The notes below the pieces were generated by a model, which was given only the letters and a program-made list of their open reading frames with translations, did no database searches and was not told the DNA's origin. This document shows positions 46,765 through 57,390 of a stretch of DNA of 60,306 nt, piece after piece. The DNA is from Enterobacteriaceae bacterium. Lineage in GTDB: Bacteria; Pseudomonadota; Gammaproteobacteria; Enterobacterales; Enterobacteriaceae. Position 1 is the stretch's first letter; the number at the start of each line of letters is the position of its first letter. The position numbers were made by a program, and so were the translations under genes. Where the stretch lies: the NCBI GenBank assembly GCA_031261005.1, contig JAISKF010000010.1:1-60306 (forward strand). Reading direction: 5' to 3'.

Positions 46765-46841
46765 GCACCAGTAGCTCAGCTGGATAGAGTACTCGGCTAC
46801 GAACCGAGCGGTCAGAGGTTCGAATCCTCTCTGGTGCACCA
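46765..46841 (+). tRNA. tRNA-Arg (anticodon ACG), copy 3
   Basis: Identical to copies 1 and 2. The preceding 70-nt spacer is a diverged copy of the first one, indicating tandem duplication of a tRNA-plus-spacer unit of about 146 bp. Confidence 0.97.
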
Positions 46842-46903
46842 TCTCTTATTCCTTGTATTTTTTTATTCTGTTTCATATATTTTTATCTTCAAATTAAAAA
46901 CAT

Positions 46904-46937
46904 AAAAAAACCTTATTAAAAAATTAATAAGGTTTTT
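46904..46937. terminator. bidirectional terminator between the tRNA operon and pssA
   Basis: A-run, CCTTATTA-n6-TAATAAGG, T-run. Symmetrical, so it can serve both the tRNA operon and pssA. Confidence 0.88.
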
Positions 46938-46957
46938 AGCTGAATTTGAGTAAAGAA

Positions 46958-48313
46958 TTAAAGAATACGGCTAATCAGTTTATCAATCCGAATACGTTTT
47001 AATCGACGAATTAACTTACGGATCTTCACCGGATAGAATTGGATACTTTGCAACTGCTGATAATGATTAATCACAAAAGTATGCGTGCGGATACATTCTA
47101 GCTCATGTTGACGCGCTTCTTTCAGCTCACCTTGCGGATCGTGAATCAGAATGGCATTTTCCAGATCAAGATGCCATGCGCGCGGATTCAGATTATTACC
47201 CGTGATTAACTGCCAGTTATCATCAACCCAGATACCTTTTAGATGATAAGTATTATCATCATCTTTCCATAATCGGATAGTCAGCAAGCCCTTATCAACA
47301 TAACGCTGTAAACGCGTGACAAAGCGGCGCAGATTAATTTCATATAAATAGGGCAGTGCACCAATAATTTTAAAGGGCTGATCTTCAGGGATATAAAAAT
47401 CATTCGCCGTCTTATCGCCAACGATGATTTCAACTTGTTTTCCCTGTCGCAGCAACGAAATGATATTTTTTACCAGCGGTGCTGGGAGATTGAAATAAGG
47501 CGTACAGAGTGTCAATTTATGCTCTGTACTGTTCATCAGACGATCAATCGCTTTATTCAGCGGACTATGACGCCCTAAACCAACCAGCGGTGTGACAGCC
47601 AGTTGCTCATCAGTAGCGCTATCGACGAACTTATATTCTTGTACACGTAAAGTTTGTCTGAATTTCTTAATGTCATTTTTAATTTCCGGCTTACTCGGAC
47701 GATTATGACAATCCAGATTATGTACCGCCGCCGCAGGTAACAAATTCTGCTTAACGTAGTCAACCATACTGTCAGTTAAAGCAGGATTGGTGATGAATTG
47801 GTAGCGATCATAGCGATACTTATCGTGTTGATGCAGATAAACATCATTCACGCTGGCACCGGTATATGCAACGGTATTATCAACAATACTGCCTTTTAAA
47901 TGCAGAACGCCTAACGCTTCACGCGTATTTACCGGCACACCATATATAGGAACATGAACATTCGGATATTGTTCCGCCATCTTGCAATACCAGTCAGCAT
48001 TGGTGTTTTCAGCAACGTCGCCGATTCTTCCGCGCTGTGCTCGATGCCAGTCGACAAATATCGCCACATCGAGTTCAGGGCGGCGCATTTTAGCCTGATA
48101 AATCGCAGACAGAATATCAATACCTGCATCATCATGTTCCAGATAAAGGGCGATCAGATAGATGCGATGTTCTGCATGGCTAATCAAGTCAAGTAAGGCA
48201 GAGCGATAATCTCTAGGACTTGATAATACTTTAATATCATCAAGAGGCTGGGATATTTTAGGCAGTCGCGCAAGGTGTTGTTGAGCTTTCTTACGTTTAA
48301 ATGATGACAACAT
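46958..48313 (-). CDS. pssA: CDP-diacylglycerol--serine O-phosphatidyltransferase
   Basis: Makes phosphatidylserine, the precursor of phosphatidylethanolamine; peripheral membrane enzyme of the phospholipase D superfamily. The start at 48313 gives MLSSFKRKKAQQHLARLPKI and exactly 451 residues, as in E. coli; the frame extends 17 codons further but without homology. Two HKD-type motifs: HLKGSIVDNTVAYTGAS near residue 138 and HLKGIWVDDNWQLITGNN near residue 357. The basic C-terminus (KLIRRLKRIRIDKLISRIL) binds membrane. No strong ribosome binding site. Confidence 0.96.
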   Translation of the reverse strand: MLSSFKRKKAQQHLARLPKISQPLDDIKVLSSPRDYRSALLDLISHAEHRIYLIALYLEHDDAGIDILSAIYQAKMRRPELDVAIFVDWHRAQRGRIGDVAENTNADWYCKMAEQYPNVHVPIYGVPVNTREALGVLHLKGSIVDNTVAYTGASVNDVYLHQHDKYRYDRYQFITNPALTDSMVDYVKQNLLPAAAVHNLDCHNRPSKPEIKNDIKKFRQTLRVQEYKFVDSATDEQLAVTPLVGLGRHSPLNKAIDRLMNSTEHKLTLCTPYFNLPAPLVKNIISLLRQGKQVEIIVGDKTANDFYIPEDQPFKIIGALPYLYEINLRRFVTRLQRYVDKGLLTIRLWKDDDNTYHLKGIWVDDNWQLITGNNLNPRAWHLDLENAILIHDPQGELKEARQHELECIRTHTFVINHYQQLQSIQFYPVKIRKLIRRLKRIRIDKLISRIL

Positions 48314-48520
48314 CACAGTGCATTCTTCTCTTGTTGAGTCATAGCAAAAAGCTATAACGGGCAAAATTGTTAATAGTTAGATCGGATAATACTATCACCA
48401 CTTCATACTAAAGTGACTAAAAAGCAGTATGAATATTATAAAACTGTCGTCGGCGTAACATAATTTATATAAATTATGTTTATCTCATTGATATATCTAA
48501 TTATTGATGTTGTCCAATTA

Positions 48521-49276
48521 TCAATCAATTGAACTGCTTTCTGTGGATTCGGTTTTTGTCGATAAAGCGATAAAACTTTCCAGACTGCGATTGGCTTTTC
48601 CTGCCAAATAGCGTTGCTTAAAATCAGTGAAATAGTGATTTAAACGCTGTGCCGCCTCATATTCTTCAGCTTGTTGCAGGATTTTTACTGCCACTTCAAC
48701 CGTACAAAGTTGCTCTTTATTGCTGGCTTCACGCAAGCCATAATCAGAGTTCTCTTCACTGGCGATAGCAAGCACTGGCAGCTTGTCTAAATAAGGACTT
48801 TTGCGAAACATTTTCCGCGCCTCTGTCCATGTTCCGTCAAGGAAAATAAATAGCGGACGCTTATTTTCCTGCCGTTCGACCTGCATTTTTACTCTCTCTG
48901 GTGCGGCATACGAGGCAGGAAAAATAACATAGGGCTGATATTGCGGATCAGATAACAGTGCCAGCAATTGTGGATCAACTTCCGTTCGTGACCACATAAA
49001 CGCCGTTGTATCCGGCAGAATATCGGCGATCAGTCGCCCTGTATTGCTTGGCTTTAACGGCTCAGTGTCATACATCAGCAGACAGAAACTACAATTCGCT
49101 TCCATCGCGGAAAACGTGTGGCACAAACAGTGTTTTTTCGGTAATAAACAACGCGGACAACGTATAACACGACACCCTCTGGCACGAAACGGGCGTGTTG
49201 ATTGTGCCAGCTTTTGTTCGCGCAAACGTAGAACGGCGTTGTCAGCGAGCGTAGGCACAGTGGAATTCGATGTCAT
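48521..49276 (-). CDS. tapT: tRNA-uridine aminocarboxypropyltransferase TapT (DTW domain, YfiP)
   Basis: Adds the aminocarboxypropyl group of S-adenosylmethionine to U47 (acp3U47) in several tRNAs. 251 residues with an N-terminal zinc knot (CPRCLLPKKHCLCH near residues 40-53) and the DTW-family core LDGTWTEARKMFRKSPYL near residues 146-163. About 19 residues longer than E. coli TapT, mostly at the N-terminus. Between trxC and pssA, as in E. coli, except that pat (yfiQ), which lies between tapT and pssA there, is missing. Confidence 0.92.
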   Translation of the reverse strand: MTSNSTVPTLADNAVLRLREQKLAQSTRPFRARGCRVIRCPRCLLPKKHCLCHTFSAMEANCSFCLLMYDTEPLKPSNTGRLIADILPDTTAFMWSRTEVDPQLLALLSDPQYQPYVIFPASYAAPERVKMQVERQENKRPLFIFLDGTWTEARKMFRKSPYLDKLPVLAIASEENSDYGLREASNKEQLCTVEVAVKILQQAEEYEAAQRLNHYFTDFKQRYLAGKANRSLESFIALSTKTESTESSSID

Positions 49277-49326
49277 AGTGATTTACCGAAGAGAATAGTG
49301 GTGCTAATTAACCTGAGGCTAATTAC

Positions 49327-49380
49327 AAAAAAACCGAAGAGGCGAATGATAACGTATTCATTGCCTTTTCGGTTATGTTT
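49327..49380 (-). terminator. terminator of trxC
   Basis: Read on the minus strand: ACCGAAAAGGCAATGAAT, a short loop, ATTCGCCTCTTCGGT and then TTTTTTTG. A long, slightly interrupted stem about 65 bp after the trxC stop. Confidence 0.8.
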
Positions 49381-49444
49381 TTATACCTGCGATCTTGAAT
49401 GCAATTAGCGCGATACAGTAAACCGCCGCAGAAATTAGCTATTC

Positions 49445-49876
49445 TTAGCCAATCTTAGCCAAAACTTCATCGAGCCACTGGTTAAATGGTTCTTTTGGCA
49501 CTGCGCCATTCAACATATCGATGCGTTGCCCTTTCTTGAACACCATAATGGTGGGTATACTGCGAATACCGTAGCGGGCGCTGAGTGCGGGTTCTGCTTC
49601 GGTATCGATTTTAACAAAACGAAATTCTTTTGCTCTTTCTTGGGCAACATCTTCAAAGATGGGCGCAAAACTGCGGCACGGACCGCACCACGGAGCCCAA
49701 AAATCGATAATAACAGGCATATCGTCTGATAATAATGAATCAAGCGTCGCTGTATTGGCATTGATGACTTCGCCATCAAAAAGTTCATGTCCACAGCGGC
49801 CGCATTTGGCTTCTTCCTGTAAACGATCGTCAGGAACGCGATTTGTCGCCAGACAGGACGGGCAAAGGGTATTCAT
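49445..49876 (-). CDS. trxC: thioredoxin 2 (zinc-binding)
   Basis: Cytosolic disulfide reductase induced by oxidative stress in E. coli. 143 residues (E. coli 139). The N-terminal zinc domain has CPSC (residues 5-8) and CGRC (25-28), followed by a thioredoxin fold with active site WAPWCGPC near residues 59-66 and the cis-Pro in RSIPTIMVF. Divergent from yfiF, as in E. coli. No OxyR site was identified by eye. Confidence 0.96.
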   Translation of the reverse strand: MNTLCPSCLATNRVPDDRLQEEAKCGRCGHELFDGEVINANTATLDSLLSDDMPVIIDFWAPWCGPCRSFAPIFEDVAQERAKEFRFVKIDTEAEPALSARYGIRSIPTIMVFKKGQRIDMLNGAVPKEPFNQWLDEVLAKIG

Positions 49877-50058
49877 GCTGAACCTCAGTAAAATTGCACT
49901 ATGATTTTACTTATTATGAACAAATTATTAACCATCACAATCTGATTTCGTCGATGGTTTCGATAGATTTAGGCTTTTAGCTGATCATTTGTGGCTTACC
50001 GGCATAACATCAGGTAATCTGCGCGCCGGAAGCGATGGTGGAAGTGGAGATATTAAGT

Positions 50059-51120
50059 ATGAGTGACTCTTTTAACGGCAAGAACGGCAAAGTTAAAGTC
50101 ATGTACGTCCGCAGTGACGACAATGACAACAAAAAAGATGACAGAAGTAATCGACGCTCTGATAAATCGCGTTCTGATAATCGTAGCAATAGTCGAGGCG
50201 ATAACCGCAGTGATAAAAAACCGCACTGGGGTGATAATGAACGTCCGCGCCGTCCTGTCCGCAGCGCTAATGAAAAACCACCGCGTTCACCGTGGCAGGC
50301 ACGACTGCAAGATGTCAGCGAGCCAGAGCCTTTTGATCATGGCGGTATTTCCGGCAAAAGCCAGATCGATCCCGCTCAACTGCGTAAGCAACGCGAACAA
50401 GAAACTAAAGTGTATGGCGAAAACGCATGTCAGGCACTATTCCAAAGCCGCCCTGAAGCCATAGTACGCGCTTACTTTATCCAGTCTGTCACACCAAGAT
50501 TCCGTGAAGCATTACGCTGGATGGCAGCCAACCGCAAAGCCTATCATGTGGTTGATGACGAAGAGCTAACCAGAGTTTCCGGTACAGAACATCATGGCGG
50601 TATTTGCTTTTTAATTAAAAAACGCAGCGGATTAAGTGCAGTTGATTATCTGGCAAAAGCACCGGCAATAGATTGCGTACTGGCGCTGGAAAATGTTGGT
50701 AATCCGCATAACTTAGGGGCGATGATGCGCTCCTGCGCGCATTTTGGCGTAAAAGGGGTGTTATTGCGTGACCCAGGTTTACTGGAATCCGGTGCTGCGA
50801 TCCGCACCGCAGAAGGCGGAGCGGAACATATCACCGCCATTGGTGTTGATGATTTCCCCGAAGCATTAGAGATTTTCCGCCGCGAGGGTTACACCATCAT
50901 TACCACCTCCAGCCACAAAGGTACACCATTGTCGAAAGCTGAATTTCCGGCAAAAACCGTATTGGTATTAGGCGAAGAGAACGATGGGTTGTCCGATATT
51001 GCCATGAAACAAAGCGATATGAGTATTTCTATCGACGGCACCGGCAACGTAGAAAGCCTGAATGTTTCGGTTGCTACCGGTATTTTACTGGCGGAATGGT
51101 GGCGTCAAAACGCAGTATAA
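50059..51120 (+). CDS. yfiF: SpoU-family tRNA/rRNA methyltransferase-like protein YfiF
   Basis: Putative 2'-O-ribose methyltransferase with a trefoil-knot (SPOUT) fold; substrate unknown in E. coli. The start at 50059 (GGAG upstream) gives [20 protein letters not shown] and 353 residues (E. coli 345). Residues 20-105 are highly charged, rich in Arg, Asp, Asn and Ser, and likely disordered RNA-binding. The C-terminal SpoU domain shows [29 protein letters not shown] and [18 protein letters not shown] motifs. Its stop is 51 bp before the convergent ybhR stop. Confidence 0.93.
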   Translation: MSDSFNGKNGKVKVMYVRSDDNDNKKDDRSNRRSDKSRSDNRSNSRGDNRSDKKPHWGDNERPRRPVRSANEKPPRSPWQARLQDVSEPEPFDHGGISGKSQIDPAQLRKQREQETKVYGENACQALFQSRPEAIVRAYFIQSVTPRFREALRWMAANRKAYHVVDDEELTRVSGTEHHGGICFLIKKRSGLSAVDYLAKAPAIDCVLALENVGNPHNLGAMMRSCAHFGVKGVLLRDPGLLESGAAIRTAEGGAEHITAIGVDDFPEALEIFRREGYTIITTSSHKGTPLSKAEFPAKTVLVLGEENDGLSDIAMKQSDMSISIDGTGNVESLNVSVATGILLAEWWRQNAV

Positions 51121-51175
51121 TTTATTGATAATTAAGTTGTAATAAGTTGTAGAGGCGGTATTCTGCCGCCTCTAC
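51121..51175 (+). repeat. palindromic MITE-like element, copy G
   Basis: Short form: attgataattaagttgtaataa, then the stem GTAGAGGCGG (51149-51158) / CCGCCTCTAC (51166-51175), with the hairpin extended beyond the usual core. It fills the yfiF/ybhR convergent gap, and the ybhR stop codon lies inside the right half of the hairpin. Confidence 0.75.
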
Positions 51176-52335
51176 GAAATTTTTCTCCTGAACATACCAT
51201 AAGCCAGACTTCCAGTTGTCAGCGTAATCACGATTAATGGCAGCAAACTTCCCCAAACAATAGAAAAATCCGCATCTTTCAGATAGATCTGCTTAGTGAT
51301 GTCAGTGAAATGGCGGATTGGATTAATCCACGTGATATGTTGCAACCAGACCGGCATATTTTCTACCGGCGAGATATAACCGGAAAGCAGGATCGCAGGC
51401 ATCATAAACACAAACATACCGATAAAGGCTTGTTGCTGTGTAGAGCAGAGGGAAGAGATCAGTAGCCCGAATCCGACCAGTGATAAGGTATAAATCAGCA
51501 TCGTACCGTAAAACAGCAGCAGCGATCCGGCAAACGGAATCTGATAACAGAAAATACCAATCAGCAGCACAATCGATGCCTGAAACATTGCTACCAACAT
51601 TGCCGGAACTGCTTTGCCAATAAAGATTTGCCAGGTAGTGAGCGGTGAAACTAACAGTTGCTCTAACGTTCCTTGTTCCCGCTCACGCGCCACAGACAGC
51701 GAAGTAACGATTAACACGCCGATAGTAACAATCATGGCGATCAGCGAGGGGATCACAAACCATTTATAGTCCAGATTAGGGTTATACCAGTTGCGGATCA
51801 CCAGTTCACTGTTGTTCGGCAAAGGCGTCGCAGCGGCGGCAGCCAGCTCTAGCTGATACTGTTTGATGATCTGCTGAATATAGTTAGCGGTGATCTGCGC
51901 GCTGTTAGAGCGGCGACCATCAAGAATAATCTGTAATGGCGCGCTTTGCCCTGATGCTTTTTGTCCTGATTCTTTTCTTCCTGATACTACGGCACGCGAA
52001 AAATCTGCCGGAAAACGTACCAGCAGCAAGGCTTTTTGTTGATTAATGGTCGGCTCTATTTCTTGCGAACTGTGCAACAGCAATACATTACTGATCGCGC
52101 TGGCTTTGGCAATGCGCTGTGTTAGCTCTACGGAGGCTTGCCCGTTATCTTCGCTATAAATGGCAATGCTGGCGTTGGTTACTTCCAGCGTGGCAGCAAA
52201 CGGGAACAGGATCACTTGCAGCAATACCGGCATGACTAAAATAACGCGAGTTTGCGGATCGCGCAGCAGTGATTGCAGCTCTTTGCGGATTAACGCCAGT
52301 AAGCGATGAAGTATCGTGATAGTTTGCTGTTTCAT
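51172..52335 (-). CDS. ybhR: ABC exporter permease YbhR
   Basis: ABC-2 type inner-membrane permease of the YbhGFSR exporter, implicated in E. coli in resistance to cefoperazone and chloramphenicol and in cation/drug efflux. 387 residues (E. coli 368) with an N-terminal anchor helix, a periplasmic domain ([19 protein letters not shown]), then five helices including [18 protein letters not shown] and the C-terminal [22 protein letters not shown] repetitive insert [11 protein letters not shown] lies near residue 125. It overlaps ybhS by 1 nt. The stop codon lies in repeat copy G. Confidence 0.93.
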   Translation of the reverse strand: MKQQTITILHRLLALIRKELQSLLRDPQTRVILVMPVLLQVILFPFAATLEVTNASIAIYSEDNGQASVELTQRIAKASAISNVLLLHSSQEIEPTINQQKALLLVRFPADFSRAVVSGRKESGQKASGQSAPLQIILDGRRSNSAQITANYIQQIIKQYQLELAAAAATPLPNNSELVIRNWYNPNLDYKWFVIPSLIAMIVTIGVLIVTSLSVAREREQGTLEQLLVSPLTTWQIFIGKAVPAMLVAMFQASIVLLIGIFCYQIPFAGSLLLFYGTMLIYTLSLVGFGLLISSLCSTQQQAFIGMFVFMMPAILLSGYISPVENMPVWLQHITWINPIRHFTDITKQIYLKDADFSIVWGSLLPLIVITLTTGSLAYGMFRRKIS

Positions 52336-53489
52336 TAATCCAGCCTCCGCTTGGTTTTCAGCGCGGTTAGCCCGATAAAGAAGAGGGCGGACGCAATTAA
52401 AAACAGCAGATTAATCAATAAAATTGGTGCAATATTGCCTGCCAAAAACAGCGTTTGCAGCGTACTGACAAAATAGCGCGCCGGAATGATATAAGTCACC
52501 GCGCGTACCACTTGCGGCATACTGTCGATCTCAAAGATAAACCCTGACAACATCACCGCAGGCAAAAACGCTGCATTCAGCGCGACCATGGCTGCATTAA
52601 ATTGATTACGGGTGAGTGTCGAAATCAGCAGCCCCATGCCAAGCGTACTGGCTAAAAACAGACTGCTCATGCCAAATAGGATCAGCAACGAGCCGCGATA
52701 AGGAACGTGCATGATAAACACCGCGACCACCATACACAGCAACATAGCGATCATGCCGAGAAAGTAGTAAGGGATCAGCTTGGAAAGCAGCAGTTCTGCG
52801 CGCGTAACTTGCGTAGAGAGCAGTGCTTCCATCGTGCCGCGCTCCCATTCACGGGCGATCACCAGCGAAGTCAGGATTGCGCCGATCACGGTCATAATAA
52901 TGGTAATCGCACCGGGAATAATAAAGTTACGGCTGATCGCCGATGGATTGAACCAGTAACGCAGTTGAATATCAATCAATCCCTGTGCGGGCAGCCCGTT
53001 ATCTATCGCTTGATTTTGTTGCCATATTTGCCAGATTCCTTCGGCATAACCTTGCGCGAAGTTGGCAGTATTCGGCTCACTGCCATCAGTAATCACCTGA
53101 ATGGGCGTGCTGTCTTCTGGTCGGAACAACTTTTGCGAAAAATCAGGCGGAATAACAATGATCCCGCGAATCTCACCGGCTTGTATTTTATGAATTAATT
53201 CACGCCGATCCGTGCTGATAGTCGGCGCGATATAAGCAGAGCCAATAAATTCGTCCACCAAATGACGCGCTTCCGGCGTTTGCTGCTCCACTAAAATCCC
53301 GACTTTCAGCTTGCTGGAATCCAGATTAATTCCGTAACCAAAGATAAACAGCAGCATCAGCGGGATCACTACCGCAATCAGCCCGCTGCTAGGATCGCGT
53401 AAAATCTGATAGGTTTCCTTACGGCATAAGGCAATCAACCGCCGCAGCGAGAGCAGAGACGCAGCTTTTTTCAGTAAAAAATTAGCCAT
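52335..53489 (-). CDS. ybhS: ABC exporter permease YbhS
   Basis: Second ABC-2 permease, partner of YbhR. The start was set at ATG 53489, within the ybhF stop region (8-nt overlap); the frame runs to 53570 but the extra 27 Arg/Trp-rich residues lie inside ybhF. 384 residues (E. coli 377): [20 protein letters not shown], a first helix ([15 protein letters not shown]), a periplasmic domain, then [21 protein letters not shown] and [12 protein letters not shown]. The ybhR-ybhS pair is expected to form a heterodimer. Confidence 0.93.
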   Translation of the reverse strand: MANFLLKKAASLLSLRRLIALCRKETYQILRDPSSGLIAVVIPLMLLFIFGYGINLDSSKLKVGILVEQQTPEARHLVDEFIGSAYIAPTISTDRRELIHKIQAGEIRGIIVIPPDFSQKLFRPEDSTPIQVITDGSEPNTANFAQGYAEGIWQIWQQNQAIDNGLPAQGLIDIQLRYWFNPSAISRNFIIPGAITIIMTVIGAILTSLVIAREWERGTMEALLSTQVTRAELLLSKLIPYYFLGMIAMLLCMVVAVFIMHVPYRGSLLILFGMSSLFLASTLGMGLLISTLTRNQFNAAMVALNAAFLPAVMLSGFIFEIDSMPQVVRAVTYIIPARYFVSTLQTLFLAGNIAPILLINLLFLIASALFFIGLTALKTKRRLD

Positions 53490-55242
53490 GCTGTGTCGCC
53501 TTATCATATCCCAGCACCAGATCGATAAATGCCTGTTCCATCGTCGGATTCGGGTTATTCGCCGTCGCAACCTGCTGTTTCAAATCATCCGGCGAACCAG
53601 CGGCGATAATCTTTCCGTGATAAACCAGTCCAATGCGATCGCAATACTCCGCTTCGTCCATAAAGTGAGTGGTCACCATCACCGTAACGCCTTTCTCCAC
53701 CATACTATTGATGTGCAGCCAAAATTCACGGCGCGTAATAGGATCAACGCCGGAAGTCGGCTCATCGAGAAACAGAATATCCGGTTCGTGCATTAACGCG
53801 CAGGAAAGGGCGAGGCGCTGTTTAAAACCTAACGGCAGCGCATTCGGTTCTTGCGATAAGATCGGCGTAAAGTTAAAGGCTTTAGTCATATCGGCAATTT
53901 TATTTTTTTGCCGCTGACCGTATAAACCATAAGCACCAGAGAAGAATTTCAGATTTTGCTCCAGCGTCAAATTACCGTACAGCGAGAATTTTTGTGCCAT
54001 GTAACCCAAATGCTGACGGGCTTTACCGGAGCTGGTTTTTAAATCCATGCCCAACACTAACGCTTTACCGCTGGTGGGTACTAACAAACCGCACATCATC
54101 TTGAATGTTGTCGATTTTCCCGCACCATTAGGACCTAACAACCCAAAAATTTCCCCGCGTTTTACCTGAAAACTAACATCATCGGTTGCAGCGAAATCAC
54201 CAAATTTCTTAGTGAGGGAAATCGCCTCAATCACCACGTCTTGCCCGTTACCGGCAACGCTTGGCATGATTTGCCCCAACGCAGATTCACTGGCAGGATT
54301 ACCGCCGAGCAGATCAATAAACGCATCTTCAAAACGCGGCGCAACTTTTTCCGCTTTGGCATTGGGCTGATTCAATAACGCTGGCAGAGCTTGATAATCT
54401 TCACCTTTTTTCAGGATCAAACGCACGGATTTCCCCTGAATCACGCCATCACTGATTTGCGGCAGCGTTAGTGCTTGCTGTAGCAGCTTACGGTTGCTGC
54501 CTTGCGTTGCGGCGATCAGCACACTGCGCTCGTCCATTCGTTGCGTAAGTTGCTGCGGCGCACCGCTAAAAATTAATTCGCCCTCATTCATCAACAGTAC
54601 ATGACGGCACTGCTCTGCTTCATCAAGGTAAGAGGTACTCCACAGAATTAACATGCCCTCATCTGCCAGCTCATGTACCATCTTCCACAGCTCACGGCGC
54701 GAGATGGGATCAACGCCGACACCCGGCTCATCAAGCAACAGCACTTTGGGCTGACCAATTAAAGTACAGGCTAAACCCAACTTTTGCTTCATACCGCCGG
54801 AGAGTTTCCCCGCCAGCCGATCAGTGAAACGAGCGAGATCCGTAAAATTCAGCAGCTTTTCAAACACCGCTTTACGCTCTTCGCCAATCACACTGCGTAA
54901 TTCCGCATACAGATTCAGGTTTTCGATCACCGTCAGATCTTCATACAGACCAAATTTTTGCGGCATGTAGCCCAATATGGCGTGCAACTCGGCATCATTT
55001 GCAATGGGATCGAGACCAACAACGCGAATTGAACCCGCGTCCGGCTTGAGTAAACCCGCGAGCATTCGCAGCAGCGTTGTTTTTCCTGCACCGTCAGGAC
55101 CAACCAGTCCCATCACGCCGCCGCTATCGATTTGTATCGTCAGACTGGCGATTGCGGGCTTGGTTAACGCGCGAAAATGTTTTTCAACGCCCGTTAGCAC
55201 GATGTTGTGCTGGTGAGCTGAAACAGAATCCATTATCGCCAT
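53482..55242 (-). CDS. ybhF: ABC exporter ATP-binding protein YbhF (tandem ATPase)
   Basis: Two fused ABC ATPase domains energising YbhRS. 586 residues from ATG 55242 (E. coli 578). Domain 1: Walker A GPDGAGKT near residue 51, signature LSGGMKQKL, Walker [14 protein letters not shown]. Domain 2: Walker A GPNGAGKS near residue 374, the weaker signature LPLGFKQRL, Walker [14 protein letters not shown], and the switch [13 protein letters not shown]. The motifs match E. coli YbhF closely. The linker ([13 protein letters not shown] to ESALGQIMP) is less conserved. 16 bp after ybhG. Confidence 0.95.
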   Translation of the reverse strand: MAIMDSVSAHQHNIVLTGVEKHFRALTKPAIASLTIQIDSGGVMGLVGPDGAGKTTLLRMLAGLLKPDAGSIRVVGLDPIANDAELHAILGYMPQKFGLYEDLTVIENLNLYAELRSVIGEERKAVFEKLLNFTDLARFTDRLAGKLSGGMKQKLGLACTLIGQPKVLLLDEPGVGVDPISRRELWKMVHELADEGMLILWSTSYLDEAEQCRHVLLMNEGELIFSGAPQQLTQRMDERSVLIAATQGSNRKLLQQALTLPQISDGVIQGKSVRLILKKGEDYQALPALLNQPNAKAEKVAPRFEDAFIDLLGGNPASESALGQIMPSVAGNGQDVVIEAISLTKKFGDFAATDDVSFQVKRGEIFGLLGPNGAGKSTTFKMMCGLLVPTSGKALVLGMDLKTSSGKARQHLGYMAQKFSLYGNLTLEQNLKFFSGAYGLYGQRQKNKIADMTKAFNFTPILSQEPNALPLGFKQRLALSCALMHEPDILFLDEPTSGVDPITRREFWLHINSMVEKGVTVMVTTHFMDEAEYCDRIGLVYHGKIIAAGSPDDLKQQVATANNPNPTMEQAFIDLVLGYDKATQHG

Positions 55243-55258
55243 TTCTTCACTGCCTGCT

Positions 55259-56245
55259 TTAATTAGCGGGAAAAATGATCGTGACCGGCATTCCCTGACG
55301 CAGCGCTTCATCAGGATCAGAAACAATAATCCGCAGGCGATACACTAAATCAGTACGCAGTTCCGGCGTTTCGACACTTTTCGGTGTAAATTCAGCATTC
55401 GGAGAGACGAAACCGATAGTCCCGTGATAAGGCTTATCCGGTCTGGCATCGGTATAGATTTCCAGCTTGGTATCCGGCACGGCATTAGCTAAATTCACTT
55501 CGCTAACATAAGCGCGAATCCACACCGGATCAGTCAGTGACACACTAAATACCGTATTGCTGGCGCTAACCATGCTGCCTGGTTCAACTGCGCGTGTCAG
55601 AATTGTTCCGTCAGACGGCGCAACCAACGCGGTATCTGCCAGATTTAACTGTGCCTGAGCTAACGCGGCTTGTGCTTGTGCCAGATTCGCTTGTGCGGCT
55701 ACGATCTCCTGCGGACGGCTGCCATTTTGATATTGTGTCAATTTATCGTTGGCAGCTTGCAGCGCAGCTTTGGCTTGATCCCGTGCATTACGTGCTTCAT
55801 CAAGCATATTGGCGGAGATTGAATGGGTTTTCCATAAACTCAGTTGACGTTGATAGAACGTTTCGGCGTAATTATAAGCAGGCAGACTTTGCTCCACCGC
55901 CGCTTTTGCCTGTGCAATCTCTTCTGCACGATAACCCTCTTGCACTAATGCCAGACTAGCTTGTAGAGCATCAACATTGGCTTTTGCCTGCTGAACGGCA
56001 ATGATATAAGGCTGATCGTCTAAATGCCCGACAACCTGACCCGATTTGACTTTATCCCCCTCATCAACACTTAATGACGCCAATCGACCGCCAACACGAA
56101 AGTTGAGATTCACCGTTCTAATATCCACATTTCCATAGAGCGATAAAGTGTTATGCCGACTATTGCTATAGCTGTTCCAAGCGTAAGCAACCGCAATAAT
56201 GATGCCAATAACTAACAGGATAAGGAGGTTCTTTTTCTTCATCAT
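55259..56245 (-). CDS. ybhG: periplasmic membrane-fusion protein YbhG (HlyD family)
   Basis: Links the YbhFSR transporter to an outer-membrane channel, probably TolC. 328 residues (E. coli 332): N-terminal signal anchor [17 protein letters not shown], lipoyl-like half ([40 protein letters not shown]), a long coiled coil of Ala/Gln-rich heptads at about residues 80-195, then the second lipoyl half ([18 protein letters not shown]) and beta-barrel ([24 protein letters not shown]). First gene of ybhGFSR. In E. coli the regulator gene cecR precedes it; no such gene is here. Confidence 0.94.
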   Translation of the reverse strand: MMKKKNLLILLVIGIIIAVAYAWNSYSNSRHNTLSLYGNVDIRTVNLNFRVGGRLASLSVDEGDKVKSGQVVGHLDDQPYIIAVQQAKANVDALQASLALVQEGYRAEEIAQAKAAVEQSLPAYNYAETFYQRQLSLWKTHSISANMLDEARNARDQAKAALQAANDKLTQYQNGSRPQEIVAAQANLAQAQAALAQAQLNLADTALVAPSDGTILTRAVEPGSMVSASNTVFSVSLTDPVWIRAYVSEVNLANAVPDTKLEIYTDARPDKPYHGTIGFVSPNAEFTPKSVETPELRTDLVYRLRIIVSDPDEALRQGMPVTIIFPAN

Positions 56246-56697
56246 TCCGTCTCTATTTTGCCTGCACGATGCCTTTATATACCTCTATTAAAGTTAGCAT
56301 AAGTAAATGACGAGCATGAATTTTTATTGGCGGGATTGTGGTTATTTATGAGCGGGATAATATTTAATAACCAATAATATATGTAACTATAGTTATTAAT
56401 TAAAATTAAATAGTCTTAATGATTTATAAAACCATTTGTTATTAATAAATTTCCATATTAATGTTTTAGATCAAAAATAACAGATGAATGCTTGAAAAAT
56501 ACTTCTTTCTTTTCGGGAAATACTAGTAATTATGACAGTGTATCTCTTGATTTATTAGGGTTATTCTAGTTAATAATTAATTCTTATACATCATACAGAT
56601 ATATTAGGTGATAAATTTTATACCCGCAATCTTTCAAGTAGTTGCCGCCTGCCAGCCTGTTGAAAGCTCTTGAGGATATAAGAGTACAGAGGTAAGT
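56246..56697. other. non-coding gap between ybhG and the luxR-type gene
   Basis: About 450 bp of AT-rich DNA between divergent genes. A truncated TATACCC-type repeat end is at 56619-56640 (tatacccgcaatctttcaag), followed by a short hairpin CTCTT/AAGAG within 56660-56690 next to the ribosome binding site. No lux-box-like 20-bp palindrome of the usual form is obvious by eye. No ORF is supported. Confidence 0.4.
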
Positions 56698-57390
56698 ATG
56701 GGGCTTTTTAACAATGATAAAAATATTAATTTATGTCTTGAAAATCAGCTTCAAGCATATGGGATAAGCCATTATTGTTATTTTTTATCGCCGCATTTTA
56801 CTCATACTGCACCTGTTATATTAACTAATTATCCTGAAGAGTGGATTTCAAGTTATATAAATGCCAGTTTTTATCAAACAGATCCCATAGTTTTGTTTGC
56901 CAGACAAACCGTTATGCCATTTTCCTGGCATGATGTCCCTGAGTTAAATGAGCAAGGTAATAATACGCAGAATAATCGTTTTATCGCGCATTATAATATT
57001 TTCGATGGCTATACCTTTGTCGTTCATGATGTGAATAACTGTTTATCATTATTAAGTCTATGCAATATTGATAATGACAGTGCGTTTCATGAAAATATTA
57101 AAAAATATCAGGCGGATATACAATTACTGCTAATTCTGACGCATGATCGAATGAACAAGAGTATTACACCTTTCCCATTCAGTGAAAGTAAAGAGTCAAT
57201 ATTATCATCACGAGAATTAGAGATTTTACAGTGGGTGAGTTTAGGGAAAACCTACATTGAATCAGCGATGATTTTAGGTATTTGCGAACGCACTATTAAG
57301 TTTCACATGAAGAATATTGTCAACAAACTGAATGTTTCTAATGCCCGACATGCGATTAAAAAAGCGATTGAGTTGAATTTATTGACTTAA
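56698..57390 (+). CDS. LuxR-family N-acylhomoserine-lactone-type transcriptional regulator (no adjacent luxI)
   Basis: A 230-residue two-domain regulator. The N-terminal autoinducer-binding domain retains the usual ligand-pocket features (EEWISSYINASFYQTDPIV near residues 55-73, FSWHDVPE near 83-90). The C-terminal LuxR helix-turn-helix is about residues 163-225 (SSRELEILQWVSLGKTYIES, CERTIKFHMKNIVNKL). CAGAGGTAAGT precedes the ATG. No LuxI-type synthase is in the window, so it is a LuxR solo or its synthase is elsewhere. It is convergent with kduD, with a repeat between. SdiA, ExpR or YenR type cannot be told apart here. Confidence 0.92.
   Translation: MGLFNNDKNINLCLENQLQAYGISHYCYFLSPHFTHTAPVILTNYPEEWISSYINASFYQTDPIVLFARQTVMPFSWHDVPELNEQGNNTQNNRFIAHYNIFDGYTFVVHDVNNCLSLLSLCNIDNDSAFHENIKKYQADIQLLLILTHDRMNKSITPFPFSESKESILSSRELEILQWVSLGKTYIESAMILGICERTIKFHMKNIVNKLNVSNARHAIKKAIELNLLT

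Noticed and set aside
46472..46841. Regularly spaced identical 77-nt units, considered as a CRISPR-like or integrative array
   Set aside because: They fold as complete tRNA-Arg genes with CCA ends; there is no integrase nearby and no partial tRNA copy suggesting an attachment site.
49301..49326. taattaacctgaggctaatta as another element end
   Set aside because: It shares only taacctgag with the MITE-like ends, with no arm or hairpin following; more likely chance beside the trxC terminator.
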